From positions 67,347,869 to 67,411,868 of the forward strand of contig NC_046683.1 of NCBI RefSeq assembly GCF_009870125.1: DNA of 64,000 nt. Direction: 5' to 3'. The position numbers were made by a program, and so were the translations under genes. Below the pieces are notes generated by a model. It had not been told where the DNA came from and did no database searches. It was given only the letters and a program-made list of their open reading frames with translations. Origin of the DNA: Drosophila pseudoobscura. Lineage: Eukaryota > Arthropoda > Insecta > Diptera > Drosophilidae. Below are positions 38,748-53,400 of the stretch, piece after piece. Numbering within the stretch: the stretch's first letter is position 1; each line of letters opens with the position of its first letter.

Positions 38748-41700
38748 ATGCTGTTGAAAAAGAAACGCTATATGTACGAAGAGCGGGACGGCGCTATTGA
38801 CGCGCTCGTCGTCGAGCCAAGCAGCAACAACAACAAAATGGCCGATACACGCGAAGTGCGCATTGAAGAGCAATTAAAAGTGAAAATTGGTATGTAAATT
38901 AGTGCGAAATCAATGAAAAACCCATCGTAAGCATAAGGGAACGGACAGTGCGTTGGCGGGCAGTGAAGTTTGGCCACCAGCAATGATTTCTCCGTGTGCA
39001 AAGTGTGAAGGAATGTGGAGAGCGTCGCCCCGCAGTGTGTAGGCAGCGCTGAAGTAGAAAATATTAACAAAACACCAGCAAAAGTCTTGAAAATATCAAA
39101 AGAGTGCAAAATAGAGTGGCAATATTAACTGACTTTCAATTAAATGCGATAAAAACAAAGCTGAAGTGCAGTAAACATACATTTTTGTACAGAAAATGCA
39201 TTTTGTGTGCGAGAGCAGCAACGTGCTATCCCGCTTGCTCTTTCTTGTCATTCGACGGTCGATGTATGTGTGTGTTTTTCTCTTGTTTTTTTCTGTGTAG
39301 TGTGGTGTTTTTTCGTGCAGCAAGCAACAAACCAGCATTAAAATTACATTTTTTGTTGCTGGTTGCTACTGCTTCTGTTGTTGGTGGTGCTGGCAACACG
39401 ATTGCTTCTACTTGCCACCCGACAGCGGCTTGGCTGAATGTTACGGCATTCAGCTCGCCCCCGCCTGCCCACCGTTTGCATGCGCCCCTTTTTTGTGAAT
39501 GAATTCCATTCGGGTGTCTCTCTGTGTTTGTGTGTGTGTGTGTGCGTGTGTTCGTTGTGTATGTATGTTCTTGCGCGCAGCTACACCGACACGAGATCCA
39601 GCGCAACAGTGTGTGGGTTTTTTCATGAATGGAATTTTCGAATTCGGTGTACTTTTCTCTTGGGTCGCTCGCTCGCTGGCGACGACCGCCTACGAACACA
39701 TTGGCGAAAATGTCGGGTTTTTATGAATGATTATCATTGAGAGTCAGAGCCAGACCAGCGCGACATTAATGGCTCTCTTTCTCGCGTGTATCGGTAAAAG
39801 GTCAAACTCATGAATGACAATCCCCGCACACACTCTTACTCATCATCATTTCTCTGACGCTCCTTCTCTATCACCACGCACGCTTATCTCGCGAGAGAGA
39901 GAAAAAGACCTAGCGAGTGAGTGAGTGAGTGAGCGAGCAAAGCACCGTTTGGGGCCTTTTGGTTGCGGTTGTTTTTTCGATGGTTTTACATTTCCTGTAT
40001 TGCCTTTTTTTGTCGCTTTCTGTAAAAACAGAATTATGAAAAACCACAATGGAAAAAGGGTTGCTGCTGCTGCTGGTGGTGGTGCTGCCGTTGGTTGTTC
40101 TCCCCCCCCCACTTTATCTCCTCCATCCACTCTGATTTCAATTTCACACCTGCATGATACACAGGGTCGCCACATCCCTCCACTCGAATGATACACATTT
40201 ATTTTTACCTCTTTTTCAGCATATTAATGCCATGGCATGCCATGCGGCGTTCTCTCTCTTCCTCTCTCGCACTCGCTTACTTTGAATTTCATTTTCCACC
40301 TAAACAATTTCAATCTTCTCTCGATTCATAAGCAGCTTTTGCTACGCTTCGGCTTTTGCTTGTGCTTGTGCTTCTCCCCTTTACCCTGGCTCCGGCACAT
40401 AAATTATATGCAAAGCTGCAACAGCATTGTAGCTGCTTTTGATTTCCGTTTCCCATCGTCAGAGTTTCCTTTCTTTTGGTGTCCCCCCTCCCTTTCATTC
40501 TTTCGCGTGCTGCGGTTTGGTGTGTGTTTCTTCTTGGGCCATAAAACTCTTGCTTTTGCTTCTGTCTTTGGCTCCCCTTGAAAGAAAAAAAAAGAGTCTT
40601 CTCAGCTGCTTTTGCTGCTGTTGTTGTTGCCACTTTTTGCACGCTTCAATGGTTTTCGCATGCGCATGTGTCTTCTTTTCTCTGCCTCCCTATCCCCCAT
40701 CCCTTTGTCGGGGTTCCAGGCGGCTGTCCTCCAGGTCAGGTCCGTCTTTTGTCCGTTTCCTTTGTAGACCGCATGGGTGTCTTCTGTCTTGGCAACATCT
40801 TCCAGCCGCTTTGGAGACAGCAGCGCTTCTTTTGTGGTTGGCTGGCTTGGCTTGTACTTTAACCCTTAATTTTTGTTGTGTGCACTACAAATATTGCAAA
40901 ATTGTACGTTGTTCGATGGAAACTTCACTGAAACTGTAGACGGAATTGAGCGGAAATACGGTTTACATATGTACATACATAGGTTTAAATTCTGGAAAAA
41001 TCCTCGGAATGAGCAAAAATATCAAGTATCTAAAAGAAGTTGCAATGTTTATATGATAGATTTCTTTGAATTTTCTTTGACGAAAGTTTCTAGACGAGGA
41101 ATTTGATCTTCAGGTGGGATTGTTCATTTCATTCTCTCTCTCTTTCTCTCTGTCATTCATAATCGCTTGAAGAATGAAAGTTTTATTCATTTCCTATAAT
41201 CATCTTTGATTATCGCATCATTATGGCACATTAGCTGTGTCACCTCACCTTTTTACGATCTCCAACCGGCCGTCTTTCCTCTATAAATATACATACATGT
41301 ATATATATGTACATGTCTTTTTTCTTCCTCCTAAAGAGGGGTGGGGGGTTGGGGGTACCCCCTTCTGTGTGCCGCATACTTCTCTGAAGTTTCATATTTC
41401 CACATCATTATACTTTGCATGCTTAATAATAATACTTCCCTCCCCATACACATTGTGCGCCCTCGGTTTCAATTACACAAACAACAAAGTTTCGCTTTTG
41501 TTGCTGTTGCTGCTGCTGCTGCTGCTGCTGCTACTGGAAGCTTTCCATTTTGTTGCTGCTGGCGATTGCGATTTCTATAGGAAAGCAACCTCCTCCTCCG
41601 GGGTGCTTTGGTGACCGAAATTGGCGTAATACTTTTCCACTTAATTAAAATGTTTGGCGCATAACCTGAATTGAATTGAATTTCGTTTTCTATGATGTGT

Positions 41701-44700
41701 AGCTGCTGCTGCCTGAAAGAGAGAGGGTGACTCATGATCGATTACTCATGGACTACTGACCGCAGCGCTGCTCTCTCACTCCCTCTCCCTCTCTTTCTGA
41801 ATAGATGCTGGAATATCAATGACATTTACATGACAAATGGCCAGAGAACTGGCTGACAACTTCTGTTCGGTTCGGCTCGGCTCGGTTCGAGACGAGACGA
41901 GACCACACACGCAATTGGGATTTCGTTGAACTTGAAACCAGTACAACACAACACACGAGTGGCAATGGCAGTGCCTCTGCCTGTGCCTGTGGCGGTGGCA
42001 GAGCAGAGCTCTAGTTAGTTGCCTCGGCTGTTGTTGTGGCTGTAACATATAGAGAAGTAGAAGTAGAGGTAGAAGTATGTTCTCTTGAAGTCTCGCACAA
42101 TGACAACAACAATAAATAGTTTAGCTAAAAAAGGTAATTAATTAAAATCCGGTTGTGTCTTGTTCTCGTTGCCTCGAACACAACGAAACAACCAGAAGAC
42201 GAGAAAGAGAAGCTAAATGGAAGGAGGTCGAAGCTGTAAGATACCCTTGAAGATTGCTTATATGGAAGGTACATGTATGACATAGTGATTAAACTATACA
42301 TTACCAGTATCTGGATATTGAAATATACATATATCTTCTTTAAAGACCCCAAAAGTGGTCTATTCTGTTTTTCTGAACGATTTAGTATCCCCCGTCTTTC
42401 GGCTGAGTACCCTAGAATAGATTCTCTGTCGTTCGTTCTGTTTGGTTTTGTTGCTGTTTCTGTTTTCTGTTCTCTGCTGTTGACAATTAGTGGTGGGTCT
42501 TCCTCTTAGTCCTCTGTGGGGTTCAAATCATTTTTCTAATACATATCTTTATTCCAAATGGAATATTTTCACTTGAAATTTGTCCTAAGCGAGAGAGAAT
42601 GTTAATTATACTTAAACGCTTGGCCAAGAGGCTAGCTATTTGTGGATTCTCTTGCCCCACTGTGCCACACCGCACAAAACTCTGTTTGCTGGTTTTGCCC
42701 ATTGCTGCCTCTGCACTCAGCTGCCAAGCACTTCCAAAGAACGAACAATTTTATGTAATTAGCGCATTACTAAAATACTTTTTATTCAGGTCGCCTCCGA
42801 ACAGAGCAACCATCACAGTGGAGAGGAGAGGAGAGGGAGAGGGAGAGCCTGCCTCTCCACAGATGGAAACGAACCGAACCGAACCGAACAGTGGCCCCGA
42901 GACGTCGAGCATTACAATCACAATGACAACGATGGCGTTGATGAGGCTGCTGCTGCATGCCCCATCCATTCGATGATTAACATTTGTCTCCCTCTCTGCC
43001 TCTCGCTTTGCGCTTTCCACACAATGAGGCAGCAGCAGGCAGCATGTTATACATTTTTCCTGGCTCCGTTTTTGCCCCCTCTTTGACGTTTTTTTGTTTC
43101 TTTCTTTTTTTATGACTTAACGCTTGACCTCTTCGCATTTACTTTGATGTTGTTGACTTCGGCTGGGGTCAGAGGCACATCTAAAACCCCATATGGGTAG
43201 CCCTGCCCCCATCCAAGGCCCTGCTGGACTCACGCTGTGGCTGTGGCTGTGGCTGTGCCTGTGTCTCTTTGGGGGCTTAGCTCTTGTGCGGCTCATGTAA
43301 TTTGTAATTAAAAGTAATTCCCATTTTATTTCACTCGTTTTTGAGGCTGTTATTAATTCTGAATCCATTCTGTGGTTACGCTTCGCTGGCCAGCGCTGAC
43401 CCTGTACCTGAGCCTGTGCCCCTTGTTCCTACCTCAAGTGTCGTTTCTTTTAAAAGAGCGGAAATGTCACGGGGGCACTCCAAAGAATATGTTTTAATGT
43501 TGGAGACACGTTTTTAATGGGTCGGTCTCTCTCTCTCTCTGTGTGTCTCTCTGTGTTTCTGTTTTAAAACGAGGAATCATTCATTTGTGGTTGGGTGTTT
43601 AGATGCGCCTCAAGATGTGGTTAAGCAGCGACCTTCCCTTCTCAACCATTCGATAATGTTTCTGTTTACCCAAGAGAAACACGATGAACATTTTAGTCAC
43701 AACCTCAAGCGTTTCTTATCTCGTATTTGGGTCGCTAATCCGATGATAGATGATATATTTCTCATGTTAGCAGGAAACCGAAACCTCTCTCGGGACTCGG
43801 AAATCTATGGCTCTCTTCTTCGTCCGTCAAAGTCTCTTCACAGTGACGCCATGCGCCTGTTCCAGCGGCTGCGCGAATACCTCTACAAAAATTCTGTGGG
43901 CGTCTTTACAAAAGTTTATTTATTGTTATTTAATTTTTATTGTACAGAGTCAGGAAAGTTTTGCTGTTGTTTTATTTTTTGTGGCGTGACTGGTCTCTAA
44001 TGAGCAGCGCTTGTCGTAGCTGTTGTAGCTATTGCCACAGTTCATAGGCGGTTCGCCTCGATTTGGTCATATCAAAATGGAAGTCGTGTGTTGTATGGTT
44101 GTGTTTATCGAGGTGTTCGAGTGGTGTGTGCCTAGAATTGGGAAATCGAAGGTTAGTAGTGCCAAAAAATACAGGCGAAAGCCATCGGTCCCTGTGCTAC
44201 CTTCCCATAAGCGAACGGACATAAGAAACAGTGCCGTGCCTGTCCTCTCCAAAGAGCTATCACTGCCCATGAATATTGTATACAGATATACACACAATTA
44301 AGTCTTAAAGAAAGCATAGTTTAGCCTGGCAACAGTTTTTCCAAACAGCAGAATGACACAGCGCACCCAGCACTCGGCACTCGGCACTCAGCCGCAGAGA
44401 GGAGGAGGAAAAGGAAAAGAGTTATTACTCATCCTGGACATTGATACGGACAATATATAGAGATACTATATGTATAAATGTATACAATATACACTTGTAT
44501 ACAGCGAAAATTGTTAATACACAAAGTACGGATCGGGTCGGATCTGACCGGATCGATGACGTTGATGAAAAAGGCAATAAACATGCCTGCCCTCCCAGTC
44601 CCAGTCCCCCAATCCGCAGAGTAGAAGCCAAGCAAAGTCGGCCACAAGTCCAGAGATGGACGAGAGGAGGAAGAGGAGGAGGATGAACATGAGAAACGTA

Positions 44701-46543
44701 ATCAGACCGGAAATCGATCGGCACGTACAGATGGAGAAAAGGTAACACAGCCACAGATAGATAGATGCAGATGCAGATGCAGATATATATTAAAGAGGAA
44801 TGGGAAAACCGACCAAAGGAGAGAAGCCAAACGAGTTTCTGGATCTACAGCTCCTCCACAAATAAATAAAATAAGGCAAATTATTAACACAACAAAAATA
44901 GAAGGAAAGGCGTCTGTCTGGCTAGAAATGGGGGATTGTCTTAACCTGTTTTCCAGTTTCCAACTTGGCTAACTGCAACAGAATTTTGTAGACCCTTATT
45001 CCGAACAGAACGAGACGAAAGGAAGCTAAAACGGAAAAGGAAGTTCCACTTACGGGTATAATAAAAGTTATGGAAAGGAAACGCGGCACAAAGTAGGAGT
45101 GGACCTACCATTTGGTTCCAAGGGTTTTTCCCACCTCTTCATCTCCTTCTCTCGCTCTCTCTCTCTCTCTATCTCGTGTGTGTGTGTGTGTGTGTGTTTT
45201 CTACCAAGTGCAAACAATCATTTTTAGCTACAGGAAGCTGACGTTTAAACAAACAGCTCACAGATACTTCTCGGTATAGCGATAGAGATACGAGAGACTG
45301 AGAGAAAGAGAGAGAGAGTGAGAGGGAGATCCCAGAAGCGAGAACTGGATCCGGCCCTGCCTGTCTCTGTGTAAATCTCTCATCCGCTGACGGAGCAGCA
45401 AAAACAAAAAAATATATACAAGAATTTATCTCTATTTCCGTTCCTTTGCATAAATGCCTGTTGCCTGTGCCTGTGCCTGTGCCTGGTTTTTGTTTCATTT
45501 GTTTTTTAGAATTTATTACACACGCACACAGAAAACACCCGCCCTCGGATTTCCTCTGCCTCGGACGGCCCAGAGTGCTTCCTTCTTTGCTCTCTTGGAT
45601 ACCCTTCCGCGAGTGGAGTGCAGTGGAGTGGACTGAAGTGGAGGGTATAATGTGTCGTGCACTGCAAATTGCAGTGCATTCTTACAAGTATTTTGGAAAG
45701 GGTATTCACCCAGTCGGTGCTAGCCTTTCCATTGCGTTTAGAGCAATCGCCTCATTAATTCGCGCGCCGCCTTTCATGCTGCACTGGAATCAATTTGCAT
45801 ATTGTGCAGAAAAGCAGAAAAGCAAAAGCAAGCGAGACGAGACGAGACGAGACGAGACGAGAGGAAGGAAGAACGAAAGGGAGTGGGAAGGGAAGGCAAG
45901 GCGAACCGAAAAAAAACGAAATCTACTTACAGGGTCTTTAAATTTAATTTTGTGTCTGCCGAGAAGGAAATCATGAAAATAATGAGAGTCCCCCCCTACT
46001 AGAGTCGTGTGGTAATTTTCACTCCAAACCTGACATTGGGGTCTCTCCCCCCACTCCCACTGGCAAATGTCAATGTTTTGGGGGGAAGGGAGGGGCAGAA
46101 TCCAATTTGTTGGCGGCGCTCCCTTTGGAAGTTTTCGTGGTGGCATGTGGCATGTGTGGCATGAAGGATAATGGTTCTATTTCGGTGATCTCTCTCTATG
46201 AAAATGCTGAAATGTGTTGCCCGCCGCGTTGTTTGTTCGTTGATATATGTATGTATATACATATGTATGCAGATATCATAGATCATGCATAGATCTGGTT
46301 AATTGCTGGATCTCCTCTCCCAACCCGACCATATATGCATTAGCTGGTAATGGATCTTCCTCGTCTTGTTATTGTTGCTGGAAGCAAAGTAAACATTCCG
46401 AAGATTTCATCATTTTGATGGCAAATGAAGAGATTCCAAAATTCTTGAACTTCCGCTTGGTGTTACGAGTAAGAGTACGGGTACTACGGGTACGGGCACG
46501 ATTACCGGGTAGCGTATCGCTTGCATAATACCAATCTCGATCT

Positions 46544-46578
<35 letters not shown>

Positions 46579-47407
46579 TGGAATATGTAAGAAGATATCG
46601 CATGCTTTGTTTCACAATTCATTTGAAGGTCGTACAAGCTGGAAGTGAGTTTTCCACAGAATCTTCTTCATTCAATGTGCAGAAGTTTCGCCAGTCCTCT
46701 GGTGGGTTGGTTCTCCGCTGGACGGCTCCCTCTTTTCCCCCTTGGGCCCATTCGCAATTCGTTCGCTTATCTCGAAACAGTGCTATCTCACCCTCCTCGA
46801 CTGCTCCTTCATTCCGTGCTCTGTGCCGTGAGTAAGCGGAAACTGCTACGTATGAATGGGAAAATCTAGAGAAATTCCATGATTATATCATTAAATTTAG
46901 AAAACTTTGATGCTGCCTGATTTGCATGGCATTTGCCTAATCCGAAACCGAAACCGAAATCAAAACCAACACCAAATGACGAAAAGGAATGACGAAAACT
47001 AAAACTAAATATAGTATTCCATTGCGGCAGAGAGTGGCGGTGGTGGCCCCGGCCAATGACAAGACAAACCATAAAAAAAACCACATAAATAAATTATAAA
47101 CGTCACAGAAACGTACGAAAAAATTCAACACTGGGATTCCCCGACCCAACCCACCCCAACCCCCTCCTGCTGTGAAAGCATCACTGCCGCGCGGCGCTAC
47201 TACACAAAGTCAACGCCGGCGCCGGCAATGACTGCGACGTTGATTTTATGAATGAAATATACTGTTGCTTTTTCACAGTCCGCACCATGCCGCATAGTCA
47301 AAGAGGAAAAGAGACAGCCAAAAAGTTTGGAGAGTTGTTGGGAGAGGACGAAGAAGCGGCAGCAGAGGGAGCACAAATTGGGTGGTTGAGAAAGGAGAGT
47401 AGGCGGC

Positions 47408-47439
<32 letters not shown>

Positions 47440-50400
47440 CAAAGAGACTTGAGAAAAGACACTTTTGATTTTTGTCATTCGTCCATCGCCGTCCCTGCCC
47501 CTGCCGTGCCCTCACTGTTTGTGTGTGTGTGTGTGTTTTTGCATATAAAATGTGATTTTAATTCCCCTCGTCTCCCTCCATCTGCTCTTTGCTTCCTCTT
47601 GTTGTGTTTGTACGCTTTTCCATTTCATTCATAAACGAATGAGAAGAAGAAGTACAAAGCGACGACGACGACGACGACGACAAATGAATGTCTTTATTAT
47701 TAAGCTAAAGTTGTTGCTGTCTGTCGCGCAGAGTGAGAGTGTGTGAGAGAGAGAGAGAGTGGCGGTGGCGGTGGCGGCTGCTGCTGTCTGCTATTGTAAA
47801 AAGTGCCGTTGTTTTGCTAAACACAAATACACACCAACAGCAAATACATATAACCCCATTGATAGGCCTGGCTGATAGCACCGAGGCGGCTGCTCACCTA
47901 GCTAGCCCCCCATCCCCCTTTCCCTACCATTCCACGGCCCACAGCACCACAGCTGTGTCAATAGCTTTTAGGAGCGGAAGGCAGGGTAATGGAGGCCATC
48001 CATCCCGCAATGTTTTCTCAATGAAAAAACGAAAAATAAAACGAAATCAGAAATCCGCGCATTGCCTGCCTTGTCTAGCACTCACGCGTACACACACACA
48101 CTTCACACAACCAGCCACACACAACAGTTAGACACTTGAAAGCAGACGCGTAAACGCAGTAGAGGTCAAACGAATGGGAGCTTATCTATGTAGATCTCTT
48201 TTGCTTTTGATAATTCCCCTTATCTTAGCCATTATTTGATCTCTCTTAATTATTAATGAAATTGTGTTGAAGTGCTCACGTATTACCTTTAAAACAACTA
48301 GTATCTTGACCGCTGCTGTGCGTACTCGTGTGTACTTAATATATTTCCGCTTGACTGCCGCTAATTTCTTTCATTGAGCAACCGTTTGCTTGTCTTGTGG
48401 TTCGGTTTGGTTCGGTTCGGTTCAGCTGCTCTGGTCTGGTGCCTTTTTCCCCCCTCCGACACAGCTCTCTCGCTTCTCTTTACCCCTTTTTGGCGAGTGC
48501 TTATCAAGGCTGTTATTATTAAAGTTTATAACTCTCCCTCTCTCTCTCTCTGTCGCTCTGTCGCTCTGTCGCTCTTTGCGAGCCTATGTATTCCACTGTC
48601 TGCTGTTCGCTCTATGTCTGCACTCTCTCTGTCTATCTGGTGGGTCTAGTGCCAAGCGCCAGGTTTCTGTGTCCTTGGTGTTGCTGTTGTTTCTGTGGGC
48701 AGGCAAGGCATCCAAAGCCAAAGCATACAAAGCTCCACACCCATATTGATTGAAAGCTTTCGATGCAGGCACACGCACACGCGCAGGAAGTCACGTTAGC
48801 CGCTGCACTACGTTTTAGGAAATACATGAAATGAATAATACGTACAATTTACTGAGAAATGAGCAGAGGAGGGCACCAAGTATTTGCTATTCTTGCGCTG
48901 CTGCCTTGGGGAAGGGGACGGGATGGGGTGAGATGTCAAGGCCAATTGATAAGAAATAAAGTATAGTAGAAATCATTCAAAAGTTATCTTGTATTAATCT
49001 TTTAATTTGTGTGTTATTCTTCCATTTTGCAGGCGAGGCAAAGAATCTGAGCAGTCGCAATGCGGCAAACACAAGCTGCAGCACACAGGGCACACGGGAT
49101 GTCTATTGCACAATTGCCCTTGATCAGGAGGAGATATGCCGCACACCCACCATCGAGCGAACACTGGCCCCCTTCTACGGGGAGGAGCATCAGTTCAAGA
49201 TTCCGCGCCGCTTCCGTCACCTGTCCATCTACGTGTGGGATCGGGACATGAAGCAGGACAAGCCGATCGGCAAGATTGCGATAAAGCGCGAGGAGTTGCA
49301 CATGTACAATCACAAGGACCATTGGTTCACGCTGCGGCCCGTCGACGCGGACTCGGAGGTCCAGGGCATGGCGAATATCGAGGTGGCCTTCGAGGAGCAT
49401 CCGCAGCTGCTGCTGACAGAGAGCATATCTGAGGTGGCACAGAACACACACGCCTCCAACCACAACCAAAACCACCAGAACCACCACACACACAGTCGCC
49501 AGCAGCAGCGCGCCCACCAGAACGACTACAAGGAGAACAACGAATTAAGCAACATCCAGAGAGCAGCAGCTGTCGGATCGGGAGGCGGAACTGGCGGACA
49601 CTCTGCCGGCATGACACTCAAGAGTCGTGCAGCGGGCCTTTTCGGACACGTGCACCATCCCCAGCAACATCAGCAGCCACAGCAACAGGCACAGCCCCAG
49701 CAGGTATCTAGCACCAACTCCTCTACAGACCAGTTGGCCAACTGGAAGAATGCGCATGCGAGAAACGTCCGCGTGGCCATCCGTGTGCCCGCCTGCGTGG
49801 ACTTGGCCAAGAAGCAGGGCACCTGCGACCCCTTCGTCATCTGCACCGCCCACTACAGCAACAAGCAGCAGATCACGCGGCGGACAAAGCAGCGCAAGAA
49901 AACCGTCGATCCAGAATTCGACGAGGTAATGTACTTTGATCTCTACATCGATGCAGAGGGCGGAGGCAACACGGCCACCACGGGCAGCAACAAATCCTCC
50001 GGCTCTCTGGAGTCATCGGCGAACAAGGCATATGCCATTTATCCCTTGGGGGGAGCCGATCTCGTGGAGATTGTCGTCAGTCTGTGGCACGACGCACACG
50101 GGGCTATGGCCGACAAGGTCTTCCTCGGCGAAGTTCGACTCCCCATGCTCAACAAGCAGCAGCAGGCTGCGGTGCAAGCGGCAGCCTGGTACTACCTGCA
50201 GCCCCGCTCCCTGTCCAACAGCAGTCGTTCGTTGAACACAACCCCGCGTTCCTGTGCCACGCCGCCTGGCACGAGGCTGAGTGTGGACTCCACCATTGGG
50301 TCGTTGCGTCTGAATCTGAACTACACCGCCGATCATGTATTCCCGCTAGCCACCTACGACGATTTGCTGAACCTGCTGCTCGAGTCGGTGGACCAGCGGC

Positions 50401-53400
50401 CGATCACCGTCTCCGCTGTGTCCATTCTGGGCGAGCTGGTATCCGGGAAGACGGAGGTGGCCCAGCCCCTGGTCCGCCTCTTCACGCACACCGAACGCAT
50501 TGCGCCGATCATCAAGGCCTTAGCCGATCACGAAATATCGAATCTGACCGATCCCACCACTATCTTCCGTGGCAACACACTCGTCTCCAAGATGATGGAC
50601 GAGGCCATGCGGCTGTCGGGGCTGCACTATCTGCATCAGACGCTGCGACCCGTCCTCTCCCAAATTGTGGCAGAGAAGAAGCCGTGCGAGATTGATCCCA
50701 GCAAGGTGAAGGATCGCTCGGCCGTCGACACTAATCTGCACAATCTGAAAGACTATGTGGAGCGGGTGTTCCAGGCGATCACCAAGAGTGCCGACCGCTG
50801 TCCGAAAGTGTTGTGCCAGATCTTTCACGACCTGCGCGAGTGTGCGGGCAAGCACTTTCCCAGTAATCGCGAGGTGCGCTACTCCGTGGTTTCCGGCTTC
50901 ATATTCCTTCGGTTCTTTGCTCCGGCCATACTGGGACCCAAACTCTTTGATCTGACCACCGAGCGGCTGGTAAGTGGACGCCTCTAAAGCCCAAAAGAAT
51001 CTCTTGTTGATCCTCGGACTGCTCTTTCCAGGATGCCCAAACGAATCGCACGCTGACGCTCATCTCCAAGACGATACAATCGCTGGGGAATCTCGTCAGT
51101 TCGCGATCATCGCAGCAGCCCTGCAAGGAGGAGTACACCGGGGAGCTGTACAAGAAGTTCTGCACGGAAAAGCATGTGGATGCCGTCAAGCACTTCCTGG
51201 AGGTGATCTCAACGCCCAGCCAGGCGGCCAACAGCAGCGGTATCCATCCGGCAGCTTCGGCAGCGCCACTCGAACCAGTATTACTAAAAGAGGGGTAGGT
51301 CTTCCATTGATGGTAAAATGATTAGTTAAATGTAATGTAATTGATGGAATGATGCCCCCATCCCCACCTAATATGCAATACCCTCTACCCGTTCTCTATA
51401 TACCCTACTCTATGTATACTTTGTTGGCATATATGTATCCCACCCACCCCAAAGAACATTTGGTTACGCTTCGTTTTATTCTAATACCAAAACTTTCTTT
51501 GTCTTTCTCTTCTTTTCCGCGCGCTGCTTTTACCACAAACAAAAACCAAAAAATATATATACTTACGTATAAAATAATAATAAATCAAATTTTAAAAAAC
51601 AAAAAAAAACCACAACCATCACGCCCACAACTACCAAAAATATTCCCATCACCATCACACACTACACACACTCACACACACATATTACACGTATTACATA
51701 TACTAACGTCTAGCGAGGGGTAAGAGAAATTGTGCTTTTCATTTGTTAATTTATATTATTAGATTTTATTTTTCTATATTCTTGGATATTTTGTTGGTGC
51801 TTTTGGAAGAATTACATCGACAGAAAGCGCGAAGAATTAGCGACACTTACTAAGATTTGGTTCTCTCTTTTCTCTTTTGTGTGTGTTTTTTTTTTGTTTT
51901 TCTTGCTATGGCCGACAGCATGATGACCAAATATCCAACCAGCAGCAAACGCTGGTCGGTGGGACGGCAGTCCACGCAGCGCTACTTTCGCCTGACCACG
52001 CACACGCTCAGCTATGCGAAGTCGAAGGGCAAACAACCCATCTGTGATATACCGCTCCAGGAGATCGGCAGCGTTGAGCAACTGAAAGACAAAAGCTTCA
52101 AAATGCAAAACTGCTTTAAGGTGAGTGCCAACCATTCCCTCCATATCCCATCCCTCCGAAGCAAGGAAGCTAGGCCCGTCCGGTCCCCGCGTGGCCTCCC
52201 TCACATTTCATTTAATATGCTTTGGACAGACGATAGGGACAGACCTTCAATATTTGCATGCTGCAGCAGTAATGCATACATATTCTCCTTTACCGGAAAC
52301 TGGCGATCGGGCGGCCACGCCATACTTTATAAATAGGCAACGGCGCAGCAGCAGAGCTGCCCACACTCACACATACACCTCCGCGCTCTTCCGTTGCAGC
52401 AGATAGAGTTTGAGAGAGAGCGTGAGTGCATGTGTGCGAGTGAGAGAAGTAGATGTGCTGTGGGATGTTTGGGCGGCTGCAGTTGCTGTTGTCATTTCCA
52501 TTGCACATTTGTCATCGATGAACAAAAAGCATTCGATAGCAACAGCAAATTCAGGCAGAAAAAAAAATGTAAATAGAAAACCTCAGAGCAAAAAAAAAAG
52601 AAAGAAGATTTAAGATTGAAGAGAAACTTTCACTAATCACTCAAATAGTCCGCAGGCAGAGATTTTAGACAGGCAAGAAAATGACAAGTTGCGGCAATTA
52701 AAAATAATTAGCATTATTATGCAGATGAGTCGGCAGTTGGCTTTCGTATCTCCCTTTGTTATTGTTATTGTTAGTTACTCTTATTGTTTTTTCGCGATAG
52801 TAAAACAAAAAGGGAAATTTCAAAACTTAGAAATCCGCGCAAGACGGAGCAGCAGCAGAGAACCCATCCGATCCGTGGGTGAGGTACAAGTACCTACACT
52901 CGTACTTTTGTCTCTGCCGTGTGAATTGTGTGTGTGAGTCTCAGCGGGAGATTTCCGACGAATGCGATTGTCTGTCTTGCAACAGAATTTATGTTAATTG
53001 TTAATTACAGCGTGCCTAAAGTTTTACTTTCCTCTACTTTAATCCCACACAGATCGTGCACAAAGATCGCTCGCTTATCGTACAAACAACAAACTGCGTG
53101 GAGGAGCGTGAGTGGTTTGACCTGCTGCACAAGATCTGTCTGATGAACTCCATCCGCATGCAGTATTTCCATCCGTCGGCCTTCGTAAGCGGCTTCTACA
53201 GTTGCTGCGGGCGCTCGGACGAGAACACGCCCGGCTGCAAGAACGTATCCGATAAGGAGATGGACTACTTTCAGATGGATCTGGTCACCGCATTGGATCC
53301 GCCCCTAGACCTGCAGCGCATTCACACGCTCATCATGTCCAACATGAGCATGCTGGACTCGCTGCTGGATCCGTTGACCTATCACCAGCACCTGCCGCAA

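Larger units (their letters stand above)
38890..49032 (+). other. First intron of RasGAP1, 10.1 kb
   Basis: Donor gtatgt, acceptor ttttgcag, phase 1. It is full of low-complexity DNA: GA/CT tracts (39890-39935, 41140-41153, 43527-43557, 45150-45172, 45302-45325, 47407-47443), GT tracts (39528-39550, 45177-45198, 46539-46576, 47519-47535) and an (ACGAG)n run (45836-45863). Many GAGAG words could bind GAGA factor. The longest open frame (43587-44000) resembles no protein I know. No nested gene or RNA is supported. Confidence 0.6.

Noticed and set aside
39226..39699. 157-codon minus-strand frame in RasGAP1 intron 1
   Set aside because: Driven by a (CA)n tract and poly-purine runs, with no recognisable domain and on the strand opposite to the host gene.
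43587..44000. 137-codon open frame inside RasGAP1 intron 1
   Set aside because: It begins with GTG, not ATG; I recognised no family, and there is no promoter, splice or codon-use sign of a nested gene.
49014..49517. 167-codon minus-strand frame opposite RasGAP1 exon 2
   Set aside because: Antisense shadow of the real C2-domain exon.
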